A stretch of DNA of 64,000 bases from Myxococcales bacterium (GCA_016793465.1 JAEUJW010000060.1:1-64000); one strand, 5' to 3'. Positions 37,895 through 47,964 are shown, numbered from the stretch's first letter. Translations and numbers: made by a program. The notes: a model not told the origin generated them from the letters alone.

Positions 37895-38547
37895 CGTGAC
37901 ACTTTCGGCGGGGGCGGGAGCTTCGGCGGCGGGGGCGGCGGGGGCTTGCCGAGCGGGCGGGTCAGCTTCGGCAGCAGGGCCTCGACCTGGCGCTTCAGGT
38001 GCTCGAGGTCGCCGTCGTTCTCGAGCACGTACTGGGCGCGGGCGCGGCGGCTGGCGTCGTCCATCTGCGCGGCCATGCGGGCCTTGACGTCCTCGAGGGC
38101 GAGCTTGTCGCGCTCCATCACCCGGGCGATGCGGACCTGCTCGGGGGCGCTGACGAGGATGACGCCCTTCATGGTCTTCTCGAGGTTGTTCTCGAACAGC
38201 AGAGGGACCTCGTAGATGACCATGTGCTGGCCGGTCGCCTCGAGGGTGGTGAGCACGTCCTGGAAGCGGTCGCGGATGCGCGGGTGGAGGATGCCCTCGA
38301 GGCGGGCGCGCTGGGCCGGGTCGCGGAACACCAGCTTGCCGAGCTTGCGGCGGTCGAGCTCGCCGTCGGCGCCGAGCACGCCGGGGCCGAAGGCGTCGAC
38401 CACGGCGGTGAGGCCCTCGCTGCCGGGGGTGACGATGACCCGCGAGAGCTCGTCGGCCGAGACCACCGGGAAGCCGAGATCCTCGAAGATCGTGGCGGCC
38501 GCGGACTTGCCGCTGCCGATCCCGCCGGTCAGGCCGTAGACGTCCAT
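37891..38547 (-). CDS. coaE: Dephospho-CoA kinase
   Basis: The 218-residue product performs the last step of coenzyme A synthesis (ATP-dependent 3'-phosphorylation). The P-loop GGIGSGKS (8-15), the D-E motif SADELSRVI and the lid region RDPAQRARLEGILHPRIRD match the family. The C-terminus carries an extra Pro/Lys-rich tail (GKPPPPPPPKLPPPPKVSR) not usual for CoaE. TAGGCT lies 9 nt before ATG 38547. It is divergent from engB at 38618. Confidence 0.95.
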   Translation of the reverse strand: MDVYGLTGGIGSGKSAAATIFEDLGFPVVSADELSRVIVTPGSEGLTAVVDAFGPGVLGADGELDRRKLGKLVFRDPAQRARLEGILHPRIRDRFQDVLTTLEATGQHMVIYEVPLLFENNLEKTMKGVILVSAPEQVRIARVMERDKLALEDVKARMAAQMDDASRRARAQYVLENDGDLEHLKRQVEALLPKLTRPLGKPPPPPPPKLPPPPKVSR

Positions 38548-38556
38548 GCCCGCGTC

Positions 38557-38562
38557 AGCCTA
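38557..38562 (-). promoter_or_regulatory. -10 element of likely leaderless promoter (coaE)
   Basis: TAGGCT on the minus strand, 9 nt before ATG 38547. Confidence 0.4.
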
Positions 38563-38604
38563 GAGATCTTGGGCAGTCCTGTACAGGCCCGCGGCGGACT
38601 CGTG

Positions 38605-38610
38605 TATAAG
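38605..38610 (+). promoter_or_regulatory. -10-like element upstream of engB
   Basis: TATAAG 7 nt before GTG 38618. A perfect palindrome CCTGTACAGG lies at 38578-38587 in the shared coaE/engB spacer. Confidence 0.4.
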
Positions 38611-38617
38611 GCCGCCC

Positions 38618-39334
38618 GTGGCCGCCCCAGCAGCACAGAAGCCGGCAGCAGCGAAGAAGGGCCCCGCCGACGGCTGGCGGGTCGTGCAGGCGGCGTTCGA
38701 AAAGAGCGCGGCGGCCCTGCGCCAGTCCCCGCCGGGCGACATGCCCGAGATCGCGGTGACCGGGCGATCCAACGTCGGCAAGTCGTCGCTGCTCAACGCG
38801 TTCGCCGGGCAGCGCGGGCTGGCCCGGGTCAGCCGCACGCCGGGCCGCACGCAGCTGCTGAACTTCTTCACGATGACGCTGCGCAAGGCCGGGCGCGACG
38901 ACATGAAGTTCCGCTGGGTCGACCTGCCGGGCTACGGCTACGCCGCGGCGCCGCAGTCGGTGCGTGAGGCGTTCGGTCCGATGATCGAGGGCTACCTGCG
39001 CGGGCGTCAGGCGCTCGCGGGGCTGGTGCTGCTGCTCGACTGCCGGCGCGAGGTCGGCGACCTCGACCGCGCGCTGCTCGAGTTCGTGGCCAGCCGCGGG
39101 CTGCCGGTGCTGCTGTGCGCGACCAAGGCCGACAAGCTCGGCAAGGCGGAGCGCGGCACGGTCACGCGGAGCATGGCCCGGGCGCTCGAGATCTCGGAGC
39201 GGCAGGTGCTGCTGACGAGCGCGGAGGCGGGGCTCGGGCTCGGCGACGACGGCCGCGACGGCGGGCTGGCGCGCGAGCTGGCGGCCCTGATGCTGCGCAC
39301 GGTGCCGCCGTTCGAGCCGCCGCCGGCGAAGTAG
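38618..39334 (+). CDS. engB: Ribosome biogenesis GTP-binding protein EngB/YsxC
   Basis: The 238-residue product is a GTPase for 50S subunit assembly and cell division. Motifs are GRSNVGKSS (49-57), DLPGYG (102-107) and TKAD (168-171), followed by a Ser-rich SAEAGLGLG region where G5 is expected. GTG 38618 gives an Ala/Lys-rich 40-residue N-terminal extension before the family core (DMPEIAVTGRSN), longer than usual. The 107-bp gap to pyrK includes a hairpin. Confidence 0.95.
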   Translation: MAAPAAQKPAAAKKGPADGWRVVQAAFEKSAAALRQSPPGDMPEIAVTGRSNVGKSSLLNAFAGQRGLARVSRTPGRTQLLNFFTMTLRKAGRDDMKFRWVDLPGYGYAAAPQSVREAFGPMIEGYLRGRQALAGLVLLLDCRREVGDLDRALLEFVASRGLPVLLCATKADKLGKAERGTVTRSMARALEISERQVLLTSAEAGLGLGDDGRDGGLARELAALMLRTVPPFEPPPAK

Positions 39335-39371
39335 CGGCGCGGCAGATCCCGGGGGCGCAAGACCGCGCCGC
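39334..39371 (+). terminator. Candidate terminator hairpin after engB
   Basis: GCGGCGCGG (39334-39342) and CCGCGCCGC (39363-39371) form a perfect 9-bp stem with a 20-nt loop, beginning at the last base of the engB stop. No T-run follows. Confidence 0.35.
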
Positions 39372-39441
39372 GCCAGGTCACGCGCGGGGGGCGTGTTTTG
39401 GCTTGTCCGTCCGCGCGCGCCGGACTATTCGTTCGCGCGCC

Positions 39442-40245
39442 ATGAGCCCGAGCCAGTTCGTCGCGAAGGTGGTCGCCAACACGCGGCTCGGCGGCGGCTA
39501 CTTCGTGCTCGAGCTCGAGGCCGACGCGCCGACGCCGGTCGCCGCCGCGAAGCCGGGCCAGTTCGTGATGCTGCGCGGCGAGTGGGGGCGCGAGCTGCTC
39601 AACCCGCGGGCGTTCTCGGTGATGCACGCGAGCGAGCGCGGGCTGACGATCCTCGCCAAGCCGTACGGGCGCGGGACCCGGCGGATGTCCGCGCTGCGGC
39701 CGGGCGAGGCGATGACGGTGACCGGGCCGCTCGGCGCCGGGTTCCCCGCGCCGGACCCGGCGGTCCAGGACCTGCTGGTGGCCGGCGGCGTGGGCCTGCC
39801 GCCGCTGCACCTGCAGGCCCGCGTGGCCGCTGCGGCCGGTCTGGCGGGCAAGGCGGAGCTGTTCTACGGCGGGCGCGACGCCGAGGACCTGGTGCTGCTC
39901 GACGACTTCGCGGCGTTCGGGGTGGTCACGCGGCTGGCGACCGAGGACGGCTCGCGCGGCGCGCGTGGCTACGTGACGACCGCGCTGGCGCCCCGCCTGC
40001 AGGCCGCGAAGGCCAGCGGGGAGCGCGTGCGCGTGCTGTCGTGCGGGCCCACGCCGATGCTGCGGGCGGTCCGCTCGCTGTGCCTCGAGCACGACATCGA
40101 GGCGTTCCTGTGCCTCGAGGAGAACATGGCCTGCGGGTTCGGGGTGTGCCTCGGCTGCGCGGTGCCGGTGCACGGGCCAAAGCCCTACCGCTACTGCTGC
40201 ACGGACGGCCCGGTGTTCGCGGCGACGGAGATCCGCTGGCCATGA
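39442..40245 (+). CDS. pyrK: Dihydroorotate dehydrogenase electron-transfer subunit
   Basis: The 267-residue product is the FAD/2Fe-2S subunit of the two-subunit (type 1B) enzyme of pyrimidine synthesis. A ferredoxin-reductase fold is followed by the 2Fe-2S cysteines C231, C236, C239 and C252 (NMACGFGVCLGCAVP...YRYCC). It couples orotate formation to NAD+. ATG 39442 is the first start after the 107-bp gap. The last codons overlap pyrD (ATGA). Confidence 0.95.
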   Translation: MSPSQFVAKVVANTRLGGGYFVLELEADAPTPVAAAKPGQFVMLRGEWGRELLNPRAFSVMHASERGLTILAKPYGRGTRRMSALRPGEAMTVTGPLGAGFPAPDPAVQDLLVAGGVGLPPLHLQARVAAAAGLAGKAELFYGGRDAEDLVLLDDFAAFGVVTRLATEDGSRGARGYVTTALAPRLQAAKASGERVRVLSCGPTPMLRAVRSLCLEHDIEAFLCLEENMACGFGVCLGCAVPVHGPKPYRYCCTDGPVFAATEIRWP

Positions 40246-41192
40246 CCGCCCCGGCGCTGACCTGCGAGTTCGGGCCGCTGCGCCTGAAGAGCCCGATCCT
40301 CGCGGCCTCGGGCTGCTTCGCCTACGGCCAGCAGTTCGCGGCGTTCACCGACCTGCGGGCGCTCGGCGGGCTGTCGACCAAGGGCATCTCGCCGCTGCCG
40401 CGCATGGGCAACCCGCTGCCGCGCATCTGCGAGACGGCGGCCGGCATGCTCAACTCGATCGGCCTCGAGAACGTCGGCGTCGAGGCGTTCCTCCGCGAGA
40501 AGCTGCCGTTCCTGCGCGACCTCGGGGTGTCGGTGTGGGTCAACTTCTTCGGCACCGACTTCGCGACCTACGTCGAGTGCGCGCGCGAGCTGTCGACGGG
40601 GCAGGGCGTCGACGTGCTCGAGATGAACATCTCGTGCCCGAACATCAAGCACGGGGGCATCGAGTTCGGCACCGTGCCCGAGGTGGCCCACCGCCTCACG
40701 CGCGCGTGCGTCGAGGTCAGCCGCGTGCCGATCGTCGTCAAGCTGACGCCCAACGTGGCCGACATCGTCGCCATGGCCGACGCGGTGCGGCAGGCCGGCG
40801 CGGCGGGCGTGTCGCTGATCAACACGATCACCGGCATGGCGATCGACGTGCGCACCCGCCGGCCGCGCATCGCCACGACGTACGGCGGACTGTCGGGCCC
40901 GGCGATCAAGCCGATCGCGCTGCGCATGGTCCACCAGGTGTCGACGGCGCTGCCGGACCTGCCGATCTGCGGGATGGGCGGGATCCTCAGCGGCGAGGAC
41001 GCGCTCGAGTTCCTGATGGCGGGCGCCGGCTGCGTGCAGGTCGGCACCGCCAACTTCGCCGAGCCCGGCGCGTGCGCGCGGATCACCGGCGAGCTGCAGG
41101 CGCTGCTCGGCGAGCTCGGGTTCGCGTCGGTGCGCGAGGCCGTCGGCTGCCTCCGACCCTGGCCGCCCGAGGTCCCACACCGCCCCACGTGA
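40242..41192 (+). CDS. pyrD: Dihydroorotate dehydrogenase, catalytic subunit (type 1B)
   Basis: The 316-residue product oxidises dihydroorotate. The class 1B catalytic cysteine is in EMNISCPNIKHGG (C132). The FMN-binding barrel is evident from TKGISPLPR, NSIGLENVG, the Lys in PIVVKLTPN and GMGGILSG. Its start overlaps pyrK (ATGA), so the two subunits are made together. The C-terminus has a Pro-rich tail (RPWPPEVPHRPT). Confidence 0.95.
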   Translation: MTAPALTCEFGPLRLKSPILAASGCFAYGQQFAAFTDLRALGGLSTKGISPLPRMGNPLPRICETAAGMLNSIGLENVGVEAFLREKLPFLRDLGVSVWVNFFGTDFATYVECARELSTGQGVDVLEMNISCPNIKHGGIEFGTVPEVAHRLTRACVEVSRVPIVVKLTPNVADIVAMADAVRQAGAAGVSLINTITGMAIDVRTRRPRIATTYGGLSGPAIKPIALRMVHQVSTALPDLPICGMGGILSGEDALEFLMAGAGCVQVGTANFAEPGACARITGELQALLGELGFASVREAVGCLRPWPPEVPHRPT

Positions 41193-41351
41193 CGTGATCG
41201 CGGACGGCCGCGCGCGGTTTCAGGGCGGGCCTGGGCGCGCGGCTGCGCTCGCGGGTCCGACGGCGGCCCCTCGCGGCCGCCTCGCCCCGAATTGCCCCGT
41301 CCCGGACGCGCTTGCGGGCCGCTGGCGGCCTGGATACGCTGCTCTGCGCTG

Positions 41352-42221
41352 ATGCCAGATCGCGCAATTCCCTGGCGGGCACGCCTCGCGGCCGCTGTCC
41401 TCGACCTCTCGCCCGACTGGGGAGCGAGCGCCGCCAGCAAGGCGCTGGGGGCCGCCGCGCGCGTCCGTCTGCCGCGCCGCCTGAGTCAAGCCGTGGTGTC
41501 CGCCTACGTCCGCTACTTCGACGTCGACCTCGACGACGTGGACCCGCCGTCACCCGGCTACGCGAGCTTCAACCAGTTCTTCACGCGCCCGCTCCGGCCG
41601 GGGGCCCGGCCGATCGACGGCGACGAGACGTCGATCGCGGCCCCGAGCGACGGCCTGCTCCGCAGCATCGACCCGATCGAACGCGACACGACCATCACCG
41701 CCAAGGGCCACGCGTACACCGTCGGCGAGCTGCTGGCCGACGAGGACGCGGCCGAGGCGTTCGTCGGCGGCCACGCGACGACCATCTACCTCCACCCGCG
41801 CGACTACCACCGCGTGCACACGCCGTGCGACGCCCGCGTGCGCGGCGTGACCCTGGTGCCCGGACGCCTGCTGCCGGTCACCGCGGCCTCGCTCGAGCGC
41901 GTGCCCCGGCTGTTCGCCGTCAACGAGCGGCTCATCCACCTGCTCGACACCGACTTCGGACCGATGGCGGTGGTGATGATCGCGGCGTTCGGCGTCGGCC
42001 ACATGAGCTGCGCCTACCACCCGGTCGAAGCCCACCCGCGGGCCGTCCAGCACATCGCCCTCGATCCGCCCGCCGAGCTGCGCAAGGGCGACGAGCTCGG
42101 CACCTTCCACCTCGGCAGCACGGTCGTGCTGCTCACCCGTCGCGGCGCCTTGCCGGCCGTCCCCGCCGCGGCCGCGAGCGTGCGCATGGGACAGGCTCTT
42201 CTCAGGGGCAATCGCACATGA
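41352..42221 (+). CDS. psd: Phosphatidylserine decarboxylase
   Basis: The 289-residue proenzyme makes phosphatidylethanolamine. Self-cleavage at the LGST motif (254-257) gives the pyruvoyl alpha chain. Catalytic-site residues appear in APSDGLL (D100) and HPRDYHRVHTP (H148, H153). ATG 41352 is used, with TACGCT 11 nt upstream. The stop overlaps the next start (ATGA), which links it tightly to the methyltransferase with a disordered arm. Confidence 0.95.
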   Translation: MPDRAIPWRARLAAAVLDLSPDWGASAASKALGAAARVRLPRRLSQAVVSAYVRYFDVDLDDVDPPSPGYASFNQFFTRPLRPGARPIDGDETSIAAPSDGLLRSIDPIERDTTITAKGHAYTVGELLADEDAAEAFVGGHATTIYLHPRDYHRVHTPCDARVRGVTLVPGRLLPVTAASLERVPRLFAVNERLIHLLDTDFGPMAVVMIAAFGVGHMSCAYHPVEAHPRAVQHIALDPPAELRKGDELGTFHLGSTVVLLTRRGALPAVPAAAASVRMGQALLRGNRT

Positions 42222-44287
42222 CCTGGCAGGTATCGCCCGAGGAGTGGCTGCTGGACTTCACCGCGTTGCCGCGCGGCCGCGTGCGCGCCGGCGAGGGGCT
42301 CGACGCGATCGACGATCGCCTGCGCAGCATGCTGACGATGCCGCCGCCCGCGGCGCTGATCATGCCGGTGATCGCGGCCCGAACCCCGCCGAAGCCGCCG
42401 CCGGTGCCGGCGAGCAAGCCCGAGGGCGAGGCGGCGATACCCGCGCTCGAGACCAGGTCCGAGCCGCGCGCGCCGTCGCAGCCGCTCCGCGGCAGCGAGC
42501 CGCAGCGGCCGATCTCGGGCGAGATCGGCGGCGCTCCGGCGACCCCGCCGGCGCCGCGCGCGGCCGAGCCGTCGCGCTCGATCTCCGGCGAGCTCGGCGC
42601 GTCGAAGCCAGCCGAGGCGCAGAAGGCCGTGTCCGGCGAGATCGGTCTGGTGATGCCGCCGCTGGCCTCGCGCTCCCACGCCGAGCCGCCCGCGCGTCCG
42701 GCCGATCCGTCGCCGAGCCGGACGATCGAGCCGCAGCCGTCGGTGGTCGTGCGCTCGCCCGAACCGTCCGCGCCCGCCGCCGCCGCGACGCCGGCCCCGT
42801 CGGCGCCAGCCGAGGCCCCGCGCTCCGAGCTCGACGTGCAGCTCGTGACCACGCCGTCGGCGACGCCGGGTGACGCGATGGTGATCCCGACGCTCACCCG
42901 CGGGAACTTCCACCTCGACGTCGACGCCGACGAGGCCTCGGCGCTCGATCGCCTGTCGCCGGTCGACAAGGAGATCGGGATCCCCAGCGACGACGACGGT
43001 GGCGAGGACTTCATGTCCAACATGGCCGCGGCGGCGCCGCTGGTGGCGACGCCGAAGAGCGCCGACTCGGACGTCCACCACGAGGTCCACCTCGACGACG
43101 TGATCGAGGACGTCGAGCCCGAGACGATCGACACCGAGCCCGAGCCGGTCGCGCGCAAGCCGTCGGGGCCGCTCACCTCGGCCGCCGTGCCGCGTCCGCC
43201 GCCGGTCGACAAGACGCCGCTGCCCGAGAAGCCGCCGTCGGTCGTCGAGAAGCCACCGCCCGAGAAGGCCCCGGAGCGCCCGCCGGCCGTCGCCGCCGAG
43301 CCCGCCAAGAGCCCGCCGAAGCCGCCGGAGAAGGCCGCCGACAAGCCCGCGGACAAGGCACCGCCGCCGCCGCCGGCCGAGAAGTCCGCCGACAAGCCGA
43401 GCGAGAAGTCCGCCGACAAGCCGCCGCCGGCACCGCCGCCGCGTCCGCCGGCCGCCCCGCCGGCCCCGACCAAGCAGCCGCCGGCACCGGCGGCTGCGCC
43501 TCCGGTCGCGCCTGCCGCCCAGGCCGGTCGCAAGCGCGGCTGGTACGACGAGGCCTTCGCCGAGCACTTCGCCAACATCACGCCGATCGACGCCGACGGC
43601 AGCGCGGAGCTCGACGCCGCCTTCATCAAGAAGACGGCCGAGCTCGGCGCCGGTCAGACCCTGCTCGACGTCGGCTGCGGCGACGGCCGTCACTGCTTCG
43701 CGCTGGCCAACCTCGGGCTCATGGTCACCGGCCTCGAGTGCTCGCTGCCGCAGCTGGTGCGCGCCGCTCAGCGCAACGAGTCGACCGAGGCCGGCGTCAC
43801 CCTTCTGCAGGGCGACATGCGCAGCCTCCCGCGCGACCGCACCTACGACGTGGTCACCTGCCTCGGCACGACGCTCGGCTACTTCGAGAGCGAGGAGCAG
43901 AACCGGCAGTGCCTGCAGGAGATGGTCGAGGTCCTGCGACCCGGCGGCAAGCTGGTGCTGCACATGGTCAACCGCGACTACCTGGTCGCCGTGCTGCCGT
44001 GCCGCTCGTGGTGGCAAGGCCGCGGCTGCCTGGTCCTCGATGTCGCCGACATGAACTACTTCACCAACCGCATGCGCGTGCATCGGACGGTGGTGTTCGA
44101 GGACGGGCGGCAGTTCGAACACCACATGTACATCCGCACCTACTCGCTGCACGACCTCGGACGCATGCTCGCCGGCATGGGCATGCGCGTGCTCGAGGTG
44201 TCGGGAAGCCGCGACACCCGCGGGCGCTTCTACGGCGCGACGTCGGCGGAGATCTGGCTGATCGCGCAGCGTCGCGACGACGTGTAG
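42218..44287 (+). CDS. SAM-dependent methyltransferase with long Pro/Ala/Asp-rich disordered arm
   Basis: The 689-residue product has a short N-terminal region (MTWQVSPEEWLLDFTALPRG), a disordered arm (about 40-440) and a class I methyltransferase domain (about 445-689; LLDVGCGDGRHCFALANLGL, CLGTTLGYF, LRPGGKLVLHMVN). The arm carries three copies of SGE-(I/L)-G (99-104, 122-127, 138-143) and a Lys/Pro-rich stretch with DKP(A/S) repeats. The catalytic domain resembles ubiquinone/small-molecule methyltransferases. Coupling to psd (4-bp overlap) makes stepwise phosphatidylethanolamine methylation a reasonable guess; it is not proven by any residue seen. Confidence 0.8.
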   Translation: MTWQVSPEEWLLDFTALPRGRVRAGEGLDAIDDRLRSMLTMPPPAALIMPVIAARTPPKPPPVPASKPEGEAAIPALETRSEPRAPSQPLRGSEPQRPISGEIGGAPATPPAPRAAEPSRSISGELGASKPAEAQKAVSGEIGLVMPPLASRSHAEPPARPADPSPSRTIEPQPSVVVRSPEPSAPAAAATPAPSAPAEAPRSELDVQLVTTPSATPGDAMVIPTLTRGNFHLDVDADEASALDRLSPVDKEIGIPSDDDGGEDFMSNMAAAAPLVATPKSADSDVHHEVHLDDVIEDVEPETIDTEPEPVARKPSGPLTSAAVPRPPPVDKTPLPEKPPSVVEKPPPEKAPERPPAVAAEPAKSPPKPPEKAADKPADKAPPPPPAEKSADKPSEKSADKPPPAPPPRPPAAPPAPTKQPPAPAAAPPVAPAAQAGRKRGWYDEAFAEHFANITPIDADGSAELDAAFIKKTAELGAGQTLLDVGCGDGRHCFALANLGLMVTGLECSLPQLVRAAQRNESTEAGVTLLQGDMRSLPRDRTYDVVTCLGTTLGYFESEEQNRQCLQEMVEVLRPGGKLVLHMVNRDYLVAVLPCRSWWQGRGCLVLDVADMNYFTNRMRVHRTVVFEDGRQFEHHMYIRTYSLHDLGRMLAGMGMRVLEVSGSRDTRGRFYGATSAEIWLIAQRRDDV

Positions 44288-44514
44288 CCGTCACGCGACC
44301 GCGCTCGTGTTGCCTCGGCGCGCCGAGGCGATCCGTAAATGCCGTGTAAAGCGGGACGGACGTGCCGAGCATGCGCGGCGGTCGATCGTCCGCCATCCAC
44401 GTGCCACGACATCCACGCCCGGGTGGCGCTGTCACAGCGGCGATCGCCGACCGCAGCCGCGTAGGCGGGTGCATGGAGATTAGTCACGGCAGCCAGGACG
44501 AGCGGCAAGCCAAA

Positions 44515-44569
44515 ACGTTGGCATCAAGCGTACCCCTCACGGGTCCTATCGCTTGAACGTAACCAACGT
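44515..44569 (+). ncRNA. Candidate structured RNA element
   Basis: Three nested stems: ACGTTGG (44515-44521) with CCAACGT (44563-44569); TCAAGCG (44524-44530) with CGCTTGA (44550-44556); and ACCC (44532-44535) with GGGT (44541-44544) closing a CTCAC loop. All pairs are perfect. It has no T-run, so it is not a simple terminator. The orientation is assumed to match the sigma gene. Confidence 0.55.
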
Positions 44570-44643
44570 GCCTCGTCAAGTCGTTTCTGCAGTGATTGCA
44601 CGGTTGGCCCGCCCCATGCTGGGGAGTATCCCTCGGAATCGGA

Positions 44644-44660
44644 CCGCGCACAGTGCGCGG
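44644..44660. promoter_or_regulatory. 17-bp perfect palindrome
   Basis: CCGCGCAC-A-GTGCGCGG. As DNA it could bind a dimeric regulator; as RNA the single-base loop is too tight. Confidence 0.4.
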
Positions 44661-44930
44661 CTCACCCGAAACCTTCCGCGACTCGCCACGTTTAGCGCTT
44701 GCACCACCGTGAACGCCATTTCCCCCGCGCTGTGACGGGAGCCCCGCCCGCCGTGATCCCCCGGCCGACCTGGAACCACTACCGTCTCGGACCTCCGACC
44801 GACCCCCCATCGACAGTTCGTCAGCCGGTCTTAGCTTGAGAGTCTTCGGCGAAATCGCCCCAAAACTAACTTTCCTTAACCACCTTAACCAGTTGTCCCG
44901 AGGCATCCGCCTCCAAACCCCGAGGTCATC

Positions 44931-46289
<1,359 letters not shown>

Positions 46290-46305
46290 TCGCCGCTTGA
46301 ACGAG

Positions 46306-46333
46306 GCGCCCTGCTCCGGCAGGGCGCTTTTTT
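46306..46333 (+). terminator. Strong intrinsic terminator after sigma factor
   Basis: GCGCCCTGC (46306-46314), loop TCCG, GCAGGGCGC (46319-46327) form a perfect 9-bp stem followed by six T's (46328-46333). Confidence 0.93.
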
Positions 46334-46339
46334 ATTGGT

Positions 46340-46345
46340 TACACT
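46340..46345 (+). promoter_or_regulatory. -10 element of likely leaderless promoter (IPT/TIG lipoprotein)
   Basis: TACACT 7 nt before GTG 46353, right after the sigma terminator. Confidence 0.5.
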
Positions 46346-46352
46346 CGCGGCC

Positions 46353-46730
46353 GTGCGTCGCCTGCTCGCGCTGTCCGTGCTCCTCGCCTGTTCGCCCGCC
46401 GCGCCGCGGCTCGACGGCGTCGCCCCGCTCGCTGGCGACGCCGACGGCGGCACGGCGGTGATCTTGCGCGGGGCCGGGTTCCTCGAGCGCGGCCCGCTCG
46501 TGGTCTACTTCGGCATGCGCTCGGCGCGGGCGGTGGTCGTCGAGAGCGACCGACGGATCTCGGTGATCACGCCCGAGGCCGAGGCGGTCGGTCCCACCGA
46601 CCTGCGCGTGGAGTTCGCCGACGGCACGGTGTTCGACCTGCCGCAGGCGTTCGAGTACACGTCGGCGGACGGGATCTTGCAACCGATCCCGTTCGTGCCG
46701 GGGCGTACGCCGGTCCCGACCGCGGAGTGA
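46353..46730 (+). CDS. Small lipoprotein with IPT/TIG-like domain
   Basis: The 125-residue product has a signal peptide with lipobox L-L-A-C (res 13). One immunoglobulin-like IPT/TIG domain follows: [20 protein letters not shown] and GAGFL, then [25 protein letters not shown] and [21 protein letters not shown] domains are common in surface and adhesive proteins. GTG 46353 is chosen because it gives the shortest good signal peptide and follows TACACT. It converges with the vWA lipoprotein gene (3-bp gap). Confidence 0.8.
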   Translation: MRRLLALSVLLACSPAAPRLDGVAPLAGDADGGTAVILRGAGFLERGPLVVYFGMRSARAVVVESDRRISVITPEAEAVGPTDLRVEFADGTVFDLPQAFEYTSADGILQPIPFVPGRTPVPTAE

Positions 46731-46733
46731 CGC

Positions 46734-47951
46734 TCACTGCGGCGGCATGAAGCCGTCGCAGGTCGAGTCGATGAGGTCGACCGCCTGCGTGAAGAACTCC
46801 TTGTACGAGTCGGCGCACACGCTGCCGGCGATGCCGTGGTCGCCGAAGCTCTCGACGAACTGGCGCAGGCGCGGGCTCGGCTCGGCGCCGGTGGCCGCGT
46901 CGGGGTTGAACGGCGGGCAGATCGCGCCGGGCTTGTCCTGGTCGCCGAACAGGCCGAGGACCACCAGCGCCGACTCGTCGCCCTTCTTGGCGGCGACCAG
47001 GGAGGCGTGCCAGCCGTCGACCGTGCCGGCCGATCCGTCACCCGCGTTGTCGTCCTCGTCGGTGATGAAGGTGACGACCAGGATCGCGTCGTCGCGCAGG
47101 AAGCCGGCGTTGCAGTCGTGGGCCGGGCCGGCCGGGGCGATCGCCGAGACCATCGCCTGCATGGGCTTCTCGGGGTCGTCGGTCGAGCCGGTGCCGACCT
47201 TGGCGGCGCACGCGAAGGTCGCCGACAGGTCCGGCTCGCTCACGTCCATGTAGCGCAGCGTGCTGGTGAAGTCGCAGTTCTGGCCGCTCGCGCCCTGGCC
47301 CTTGGGGTGGATGACGCCGGCGCCGAGCACGTCCTCGCACATCTCCGGCTGGGTCACGCCGCACTCGTAGTCGCCGAGGGCCATCGGGCACATGTTGAAG
47401 AACGCCGGACAGATGAGCTCGCAGCCGGCGAACACATAGGCGTCGGTGTCGATCACCATGATGTGGTAGTCGCTGGCCAGCTCGAGCTTGTCCTGGATCG
47501 TCTCGATGAAGCCCGGGAAGTTGTTGACGAGGTTCTGCTGCTCGTCGCCCATCGAGCCCGAGTTGTCGACGATGAACAGGAAGTCGACCTTCTTGCAGCC
47601 CACCTCGGCCTCGCCGGTGGTGCCGCCGGTGCCGGCGCCGACGTCGAGCTTCAGGCCGTCGCCGGTGCTGCCGCCGCTGGTGCCGACGACGCCGGTCTCG
47701 CCGCTGCTGTCGCCGGTCTGACCCTCGGTCCCGCCGGTCTCGGGGGCGCCGCTCTCGGTCGCACCGCCGGTCGCCGACGAGGTCGGGTTGGGGTCACTCG
47801 TCGGCGATCCGGTGGGGCCGCTCGCGCCGGTGATGTTCGTCGAAGTGCCGGTCGCGGAGCTGTCTCCGCTGTCGCCGCAGCCGGCGAGGACACCCATCAG
47901 AGCGACGAGCAGTATGGTGTTCGAGGAGCGGGGTGCTGACGGTCCCATCAT
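46734..47951 (-). CDS. Lipoprotein with von Willebrand factor A-like domain
   Basis: The 405-residue product has lipobox L-A-G-C (about res 25), a Ser/Thr/Gly linker (about 28-110) and a vWA-like domain with the metal-ion motif DNSGSMGDEQQ (DxSxS). The domain continues with ITDEDDNAGD and paired cysteines. In other bacteria such proteins with inserted Cys loops are secreted adhesion or scaffold proteins. TACGGT on the minus strand ends 7 nt before the ATG at 47951; a second ATG follows directly. Gene order is opposite to the spermidine-synthase-like gene. Confidence 0.85.
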   Translation of the reverse strand: MMGPSAPRSSNTILLVALMGVLAGCGDSGDSSATGTSTNITGASGPTGSPTSDPNPTSSATGGATESGAPETGGTEGQTGDSSGETGVVGTSGGSTGDGLKLDVGAGTGGTTGEAEVGCKKVDFLFIVDNSGSMGDEQQNLVNNFPGFIETIQDKLELASDYHIMVIDTDAYVFAGCELICPAFFNMCPMALGDYECGVTQPEMCEDVLGAGVIHPKGQGASGQNCDFTSTLRYMDVSEPDLSATFACAAKVGTGSTDDPEKPMQAMVSAIAPAGPAHDCNAGFLRDDAILVVTFITDEDDNAGDGSAGTVDGWHASLVAAKKGDESALVVLGLFGDQDKPGAICPPFNPDAATGAEPSPRLRQFVESFGDHGIAGSVCADSYKEFFTQAVDLIDSTCDGFMPPQ

Positions 47952-47958
47952 GACGCGG

Positions 47959-47964
47959 ACCGTA
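47959..47964 (-). promoter_or_regulatory. -10 element of likely leaderless promoter (vWA lipoprotein)
   Basis: TACGGT on the minus strand, 7 nt before ATG 47951. Confidence 0.45.

Larger units (their letters stand above)
44288..44930 (+). other. Long structured leader upstream of sigma factor gene
   Basis: This 643-bp region has lower GC content than its surroundings and no protein gene with family features. It contains a nested hairpin (44515-44569), CCCCA-TGC-TGGGG (44612-44624), a 17-bp palindrome (44644-44660), GGCGA-AA-TCGCC (44848-44859) and two adjacent copies of CCTTAACCA (44874-44891). It probably holds the sigma-factor promoter and an untranslated leader or small RNA. Confidence 0.6.

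Noticed and set aside
44553..44735. Possible 60-codon gene in the sigma leader
   Set aside because: It starts from TTG inside a perfect RNA stem, has no ribosome-binding site and no recognisable product. The structured RNA reading is simpler.
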